Positions 59,478 through 64,000 of a DNA stretch of 64,000 nt are shown in pieces; positions within the stretch are counted from its first letter, which is position 1, and every line of letters starts with the position of its first letter. The stretch is from G963664115 sp965216035 (lineage in GTDB: Bacteria; Acidobacteriota; Terriglobia; 20CM-2-55-15). Under the pieces are notes generated by a model, which saw only the letters and a list, made by a program, of their open reading frames with translations, was not told the DNA's origin and did not search any database. The translations under genes were made by a program, and so were the position numbers. Where the stretch lies: assembly GCA_965216035.1 (NCBI GenBank), contig CBDCFM010000017.1:310001-374000 (forward strand), in the 5' to 3' direction.

Positions 59478-60479
59478 ATGTCCTATGCCATCGACGATGC
59501 GCGCTCGTTCTGGGTCGTAGGACCGGGATCGGGCGAGATCCGTGCCGAGACTTTGCCCGAACCGAGGGAGGGGGACGTGCGGGTCCACACGCTGTACAGC
59601 GGCATCAGTCGTGGCACAGAAGCCCAGGTCTTCACGGGTGCCGTACCGTCGAGCGAGTTCGAACGGATGCGGGCGCCGTTTCAGGCCGGCGACTTTCCTG
59701 CTCCGGTCAAGTATGGATACAGCAGTGTCGGGCAAGTGGAACAGGGACCATCCGGAATGCGGGGCCGCGTGGTTTTCTGCCTCTATCCCCATCAGACCCG
59801 CTACGTTGTGCCGGCCGAAGCCGTGTATCCGCTGCCGGACGGTGTGCCTACCAAGCGTGCCGTTCTCGCCGCCAACCTCGAAAGCGCGGTCAACGGTCTG
59901 TGGGACGCGGTCCCGAGGATCGGAGACCGGATCGCCATCGTCGGTGCCGGTACGCTGGGTTGTCTCGTTTCTTGGCTGGCCGCGAAGATTCCGGGCTGTA
60001 GTGTCGAACTGATCGACATCGATCCCGACAAAGCAAGCGTCGCCGCCGCTCTGGGAGTGGGTTTTCGATTGCCCGGGCACGCAGCCCCCGAGGCCGATCT
60101 GGTCTTTCACACCAGCGCGACCGAGGAGGGTCTGTCCACTGCTCTCCATCTCGCCGGTTTCGAGGCGAAGGTCATCGAGTTGAGCTGGTATGGGAACCGT
60201 CGGCCTGCGGTGCCATTGGGAGAGGCTTTCCACAGTCGACGTCTGAGTTTGCGCGCATCGCAAGTCGGGTCCATCGCCCCCGCACAGCGGGGCCGGTGGA
60301 CTCTGAGACGCCGGATGGAGTTCGTTCTCCGACTGCTCGGCGATTCCGCGCTCGACGCACTGATCACCGGTGAAAGCAGATTCGACGAGCTGCCAACGCT
60401 CATGCAAACGCTCGCAATCGGACCCGGGCGCACGTTGTGTCATAGGATCGTCTACCCGAAGCCCTTCGCAGCGGGCTGA
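59478..60479 (+). CDS. medium-chain (zinc-type) dehydrogenase
   Basis: A 333-residue MDR-superfamily dehydrogenase. HTLYSGISRGTEAQVFTGAV near residue 35 resembles the catalytic-zinc loop but has Ser for Cys (YSGIS). The Rossmann motif is IAIVGAGTLGCLVSWLAA near 155. It lacks the structural-zinc cysteines. ATG at 59478 is chosen over the upstream TTG at 59424. It lies 55 bp upstream of the PTPS homologue on the same strand, so both probably act on one small molecule. Confidence 0.82.
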   Translation: MSYAIDDARSFWVVGPGSGEIRAETLPEPREGDVRVHTLYSGISRGTEAQVFTGAVPSSEFERMRAPFQAGDFPAPVKYGYSSVGQVEQGPSGMRGRVVFCLYPHQTRYVVPAEAVYPLPDGVPTKRAVLAANLESAVNGLWDAVPRIGDRIAIVGAGTLGCLVSWLAAKIPGCSVELIDIDPDKASVAAALGVGFRLPGHAAPEADLVFHTSATEEGLSTALHLAGFEAKVIELSWYGNRRPAVPLGEAFHSRRLSLRASQVGSIAPAQRGRWTLRRRMEFVLRLLGDSALDALITGESRFDELPTLMQTLAIGPGRTLCHRIVYPKPFAAG

Positions 60480-60534
60480 CGGATCGCGTGTACGGTTTTT
60501 CTAGACGGAGACGAGGCGCGAGGAGGAAAGGACC

Positions 60535-60945
60535 ATGTATAGCATCTGCGTCCGCGACCATTTCATGATAGCGCACAGTTTCAAGGGCGACGTTTTCGGT
60601 CCTGCTCAAAGTCTTCACGGCGCGACGTATGTGGTCGACGTTGAATTGCGCAGACCGGAGCTGGATGAGAACGGTGTCGTCGTCGACATCGGTCTGGCAG
60701 GGCAGGCACTCGGGTCCGTGCTGTCAAAGCTCAACTACCGCAACCTCGACGAGGAGCCTTCCTGGACCGACCAGAATACGACGACAGAGTTCCTCGCACG
60801 CACCATTTTCGATCGCCTGGCGGATCGGATTCGGAGTGGCGAAGTCGGCCACGGTGCGCATGGACTGATTTCCATGCGCGTGACCCTGCACGAATCACAT
60901 ATCGCATGGGCGGCATACGAGAACAAATTGACGGATCCGGGCTAG
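60535..60945 (+). CDS. 6-pyruvoyl-tetrahydropterin synthase (PTPS/QueD) homologue with altered active site
   Basis: A 136-residue T-fold protein. DHFMIAHSFKGDVFGPAQSL then HGATYVVDVELRRPELDENG cover the region where PTPS has three zinc histidines and a catalytic cysteine. Here the first two His (IAH, LHG) remain, the third is Ala (HGA instead of HGH), and no cysteine precedes LHG. NLDEEPSWTDQNTTTEFLAR matches the conserved NTTxE block. Normal PTPS chemistry is doubtful. I recall a similar HGAT/F-type branch in actinobacterial clusters (unverified). AGGAGG lies upstream, and it is followed without gap by a glycosyltransferase. Confidence 0.85.
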   Translation: MYSICVRDHFMIAHSFKGDVFGPAQSLHGATYVVDVELRRPELDENGVVVDIGLAGQALGSVLSKLNYRNLDEEPSWTDQNTTTEFLARTIFDRLADRIRSGEVGHGAHGLISMRVTLHESHIAWAAYENKLTDPG

Positions 60946-62072
60946 TGTTCACTACCACGCAAGGGTCTGCGACGGATCCTCGGCCAGGTGCCCTAAGCCT
61001 GCTACTGCCCGGTGATCCCGAGACCCAGACCGGAGGCTACATCTACGACCGGCACATCGTCGATGGGCTGGGCCGGCTGGGCTGGCATGTCGACGTGTGT
61101 TCTCTCGATTCAAGTTTTCCGCAACCGACGGCGTCTGCGTTGGTTCATGCCCGCGGGGTGCTCGCCAGGATTCCGGACGGGCGAATCGTCGTCATCGACA
61201 GCCTGGCGCTCAGTGGCCTGTCGAAACTGCTGGAGGCGGAAGCGGAGCGCCTCTGTCTCGTCGCCCTGATCCACCATCCCGTTGCGCTGGAGACGGGCCT
61301 GGATGCGGAAACAGTTCGAACCGCATGGGCATCGGAACGCGCTTCGCTCACGTTTGTGCGGCGAGTGGTGGTGACGAGTGAGTGGACATCGCGCAAGCTC
61401 GGCGAGTTCGGTGTCGCGACCGATCGGATCCGTGTGGTGAGGCCGGGTGTGGACGCTGTGTCGGGCAGACCGGATAGCCTGAAAGCTCGAACCGATACTT
61501 CGCACCGCGGGGAGGCGTCGTTGAACCTTCTCTGCGTCGCGACCTTGACCCCGCGCAAGGGTCACGATGTGCTGTTCAAGGCGCTTGCGCAACTTGGGGA
61601 CCGCCCGTGGCATCTGTACTGCGTGGGTAGCGTGACCCGCGACCCCGGAACCGCCGAAGGATTGCGCCGGCAGATCGAGCGGCTGGGACTCGGCCCGAGA
61701 ATAAGCTTGCTCGGGGAGGTCGATCGATCTGAGCTTGAACACCAGTACGCCCGTTGCCACGTGTTCGTGCTCGCCTCTCATCTGGAAGGTTACGGCATGG
61801 CCCTGGCCGAGGCCATCGCCGGCGGCATACCTGTTGTCAGCACGCTCGCCGGCGCGATCCCTGAGACCGTGCCCGCAAATGCAAGTGTGCTCGTATCCCC
61901 GGGGGATGAGCGGGCGCTGGCCCAAGCATTGGCAAAACTCATGGACGATCCGAATACGCGCCGGCGTCTGGCTACGAACGCGTTGGCCGCGGCCGAGTTG
62001 CTGCCGACATGGCACCAGGCCTCGAGGCGGTTTGGGGCCGCACTCGAGGGTCTTGTGAACGGCGAGTCGTGA
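60945..62072 (+). CDS. GT4-family glycosyltransferase
   Basis: A GT-B glycosyltransferase of about 375 residues. LSLLLPGDPETQTGGYIYDR begins the acceptor domain. NLLCVATLTPRKGHDVLFKA near 190 starts the donor domain, and SHLEGYGMALAEAIAGGIPV near 280 holds the EX7E donor-binding pattern. GTG at 60945 overlaps the stop of the PTPS gene; an ATG at 60906 inside that gene is possible. It is coupled to the methyltransferase that follows (GTGA overlap). It likely glycosylates the product of this locus. Confidence 0.86.
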   Translation: MFTTTQGSATDPRPGALSLLLPGDPETQTGGYIYDRHIVDGLGRLGWHVDVCSLDSSFPQPTASALVHARGVLARIPDGRIVVIDSLALSGLSKLLEAEAERLCLVALIHHPVALETGLDAETVRTAWASERASLTFVRRVVVTSEWTSRKLGEFGVATDRIRVVRPGVDAVSGRPDSLKARTDTSHRGEASLNLLCVATLTPRKGHDVLFKALAQLGDRPWHLYCVGSVTRDPGTAEGLRRQIERLGLGPRISLLGEVDRSELEHQYARCHVFVLASHLEGYGMALAEAIAGGIPVVSTLAGAIPETVPANASVLVSPGDERALAQALAKLMDDPNTRRRLATNALAAAELLPTWHQASRRFGAALEGLVNGES

Positions 62073-62953
62073 ACGATTTCTCAGACGAATGGCTTCATAT
62101 GCGCGAACCGCTCGATGTAGCGTCGCGGTCCTCTGAACTCGCGGCAATCGTCGCGCAAGCCCTCCGCCCCACCGGTACCCGCGATCGGCCGATTCACGTC
62201 GTCGATCTCGGCGCCGGCACCGGTGCCAACTTGCGTTACCTGGCCCCGCTGCTGGGTGGCTCCCAGGACTGGCTGTTGGTCGAGCGAAATCCGTCGCTGC
62301 TCGATGCCCTGAACGACCGGATGCGAACATGGGTCGGGTCCTCGGGCGCGCACGTCTTCGAAGGCGAGGGCCAGCTGATCGTTCGCACGATCCATTTCGA
62401 GTGCCGTATACGCTGTGTGGCCCTCGATCTCGCGACCCAGCTCGATCGCGTGGTTTTACCCCAGCGATGTTTGGTGACAGCGTCGGCCCTACTCGACCTG
62501 GTTTCGGAAGACTGGCTCGCACGATTGGTCCAACGCTCGATCAATGCCCGAGCATCCGTCTGTTTCACCCTAAGCTACAATGGGCGCATCAGCTGCGATC
62601 CGGCGGAAGCGGAAGATCGGGAGGTCGGTGAACTGTTCAACAGACATCAGCTGGGGAACAAGGGTTTCGGTCCGGCACTCGGTCCCGGTGGGGCGCGGCG
62701 GGCGGGAGAGATGTTCGAGGACCGTGACTACCGCGCTCGCAGTGAGGCAAGCGATTGGCGTGTCAAACGTGCCGATCAGGCGCTGCAGCACCTCCTGCTC
62801 GACGATTGGTTCGAGGCCGCATCCCAAATCGCCCCGAACCGGGTGTCGGAGTGGGGACAGTGGCGTGAACGACGCCGGGCCCACATCGAGGCCGGGAGAT
62901 CCGATATTATCGTTGGACACACCGACATGATCGGCTGGCCGAAGCATGGCTGA
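62069..62953 (+). CDS. SAM-dependent methyltransferase
   Basis: A 294-residue class I methyltransferase. VVDLGAGTGANLRYLAPLLG near residue 45 is motif I. DWLLVERNPSLLDAL near 68, VVLPQRCLVTASALLDLVSE near 130 (motif IV-like) and GGARRAGEMFEDRDY near 210 follow. The start is GTG at 62069, sharing four bases with the glycosyltransferase stop, so the two are translationally coupled. The acceptor is unknown. Confidence 0.84.
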   Translation: MNDFSDEWLHMREPLDVASRSSELAAIVAQALRPTGTRDRPIHVVDLGAGTGANLRYLAPLLGGSQDWLLVERNPSLLDALNDRMRTWVGSSGAHVFEGEGQLIVRTIHFECRIRCVALDLATQLDRVVLPQRCLVTASALLDLVSEDWLARLVQRSINARASVCFTLSYNGRISCDPAEAEDREVGELFNRHQLGNKGFGPALGPGGARRAGEMFEDRDYRARSEASDWRVKRADQALQHLLLDDWFEAASQIAPNRVSEWGQWRERRRAHIEAGRSDIIVGHTDMIGWPKHG

Positions 62954-63056
62954 TGGCAGAGCTTGGACTCTGTCGAATCCGCCATTGTTCTTTCGTGAAT
63001 TCAAACCCTGCACAGCCTCAACATTGACGACAAGCGAACGGCACCGGAACGTGTCC

Positions 63057-63084
63057 TTGATTGCCGGCACGCGTATCATATTGT
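63057..63084 (+). promoter_or_regulatory. sigma70-like promoter for alcohol dehydrogenase
   Basis: TTGATT (63057-63062) and TATTGT (63079-63084) with a 16-bp spacer, 26 bp before the ATG at 63110. AAGGAAC provides the ribosome binding site. Confidence 0.4.
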
Positions 63085-63109
63085 TTTTTGCAAGCAAAGG
63101 AACAGTCCG

Positions 63110-64000
63110 ATGAGAGCGATGATCCTGCGACACATCGTTTCGCTTGACGAAGTCGACAATCCCCTGGAGATGGTCAACTTACCGGCCCCTGAACCACAAC
63201 CTGGGGAAGTCCTGCTCCGAGTTTCAACTTGCGGGGTATGTCACACTGAACTGGACGAAATCGAGGGCCGAACGGTTCCGGCCAAGCTGCCGATCGTCCT
63301 GGGACATCAAGTGATCGGCCGAGTCGAAGCACTCGGTGAAGGGGTGGCGAAGCTGGGGCTAGGTCAGCGCATCGGTGTCGGCTGGATCCACTCCTCATCG
63401 GGCGGCACGGACGAAAATCTCAGCACAGAGTTCCGCGCGACGGGACGGGACGCCAACGGCGGCTACGCGGAGTATATGACCGTTCGCGAAAACTACGCGT
63501 ATCCGATCCACGACGTATTTAGCGACGTGCATGCCGCCCCATTGTTGTGCGCTGGAGCGGTCGGATACCGGGCCCTGAAGCTTGCCAACTTGAACGATGG
63601 CGATTCGCTGGGTCTGACTGGCTTCGGAGGATCCGCCCACCTCGTCCTGCAGACGGTCCGGCACGTCCTTCCCCACACGAAAATCTACGTCTTCGCCAGA
63701 GATCCTGCAGCCAGGAAATTTGCGCTCACACTGGGTGCGACTTGGGCAGGCGACACGACCGACCCCTCGCCTGAAAAGCTACATGCCATCATCGACACCA
63801 CTCCCGTCTGGAAGCCGGTAGTCGAAGCGCTCAAGAACCTGCGTCCCGGAGGCCGGCTCGTCATCAACGCCATCCGCAAAGAAGATTCCGACAAGCAGTA
63901 TCTTTTGAATCTCATCTACCACGAACACCTGTGGCTCGAACGCGAGATCAAGTCAGTGGCCAATGTGACACGTCAGGACATTACCGAATTCCTCTCCGTC
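63110..64000 (+). CDS. zinc-type alcohol dehydrogenase (3' end outside window)
   Basis: At least 297 residues of an MDR alcohol dehydrogenase running off the window edge. TCGVCHTELDEIEGR near residue 40 has the catalytic-zinc Cys, and VLGHQVIGRVEALGEGVAKL near 64 the His and the following Glu region. LTGFGGSAHLVLQTVRHVL near 168 is the cofactor-binding turn. Where homologues carry four structural-zinc cysteines, the sequence reads WIHSSSGGTDENLSTEFRAT, so the structural site is lost and the lobe shortened. ATG at 63110 follows AAGGAAC. Confidence 0.85.
   Translation, partial: MRAMILRHIVSLDEVDNPLEMVNLPAPEPQPGEVLLRVSTCGVCHTELDEIEGRTVPAKLPIVLGHQVIGRVEALGEGVAKLGLGQRIGVGWIHSSSGGTDENLSTEFRATGRDANGGYAEYMTVRENYAYPIHDVFSDVHAAPLLCAGAVGYRALKLANLNDGDSLGLTGFGGSAHLVLQTVRHVLPHTKIYVFARDPAARKFALTLGATWAGDTTDPSPEKLHAIIDTTPVWKPVVEALKNLRPGGRLVINAIRKEDSDKQYLLNLIYHEHLWLEREIKSVANVTRQDITEFLSV

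Noticed and set aside
59007..60443. 478-codon minus-strand open frame
   Set aside because: Antisense to the dehydrogenase and overlapping the phosphatidyltransferase; both have clear family motifs.
61110..62522. 470-codon minus-strand open frame
   Set aside because: Antisense to the glycosyltransferase and methyltransferase, with low-complexity Arg/Pro/Gly composition.
1..64000. CRISPR array, prophage, toxin-antitoxin or intact insertion sequence
   Set aside because: No regularly spaced direct repeats, no cas or phage structural genes, and no transposase frame was found. The only mobile trace is the integrase relic near tRNA-Leu.

Overview
The window is a moderately GC-rich bacterial chromosome segment, probably from an Acidobacteriota member or a close relative. 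The main support is a 1068-residue Oar-type TonB-dependent transporter with an N-terminal carboxypeptidase-regulatory-like domain, a family greatly expanded in that phylum. A broad set of stand-alone secreted hydrolases and Tat or lipoprotein signals fits the same picture. The phylum is an inference from gene content. No rRNA is present.

Layout. 1-4.5 kb: HAD phosphatase, small secreted protein, tRNA-Met, RNase R and tRNA-Leu, with a dead tyrosine-recombinase tail beside tRNA-Leu. 4.9-11.6 kb: TonB-dependent transporter and penicillin-acylase-type hydrolase. 11.7-15.3 kb: TPR protein, an FtsA with no FtsZ beside it, a large structured repeat (E1), Fpg/MutM and a broken end of cytochrome oxidase subunit III. 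15.3-20.5 kb: amidohydrolase, carboxylesterase, NAD malic enzyme, CofD and an F420-type flavin protein. 20.5-27.1 kb (minus): a five-gene CoA-ester operon (CaiB-type CoA-transferase, thiolase, B12-dependent acyl-CoA mutase large subunit, enoyl-CoA hydratase, acyl-CoA ligase). 27.6-30.2 kb (plus): the mutase B12 subunit followed by cofC, cofE and npdG. The two operons diverge around a 500-bp region holding a candidate structured RNA.

30.4-43.2 kb: metallo-beta-lactamase-fold protein, aminotransferase, the tesA/ybbA/ybbP neighbourhood known from E. coli, a second structured repeat (E2), then lipid genes (fatty acyl-CoA reductase, diacylglycerol-kinase-like, plsY), rhomboid protease and a YhcC-type radical SAM protein. 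43.4-50 kb: a fused subtilisin plus thermolysin-like protease, LVIVD-repeat protein, DUF6152-like protein and a cupin. 50.1-56.1 kb: opgG-opgH for osmoregulated periplasmic glucans, divergent from a sulfatase-fold transferase and an FkbM methyltransferase. 56.1-63 kb: a probable small-molecule locus (GTP cyclohydrolase II fused to a RibD-type reductase, histidine phosphatase, CDP-alcohol phosphatidyltransferase, medium-chain dehydrogenase, PTPS homologue lacking key residues, GT4 glycosyltransferase, methyltransferase). The window ends inside a zinc-type alcohol dehydrogenase.

Most notable: E1 (13571-13857) and E2 (37015-37381) are two diverged copies of one structured element. Each has a long closing stem, a 126-nt hairpin domain of identical length and a second long arm, forming a three-way junction. 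Base-paired positions differ between the copies in a compensatory way, which suggests selection on RNA (or cruciform) structure. I do not recognise the family. Other leads are the pterin/riboflavin-like cluster with a degenerate PTPS, the acyl-CoA mutase with an altered substrate pocket next to F420 genes, and the dual-protease fusion.
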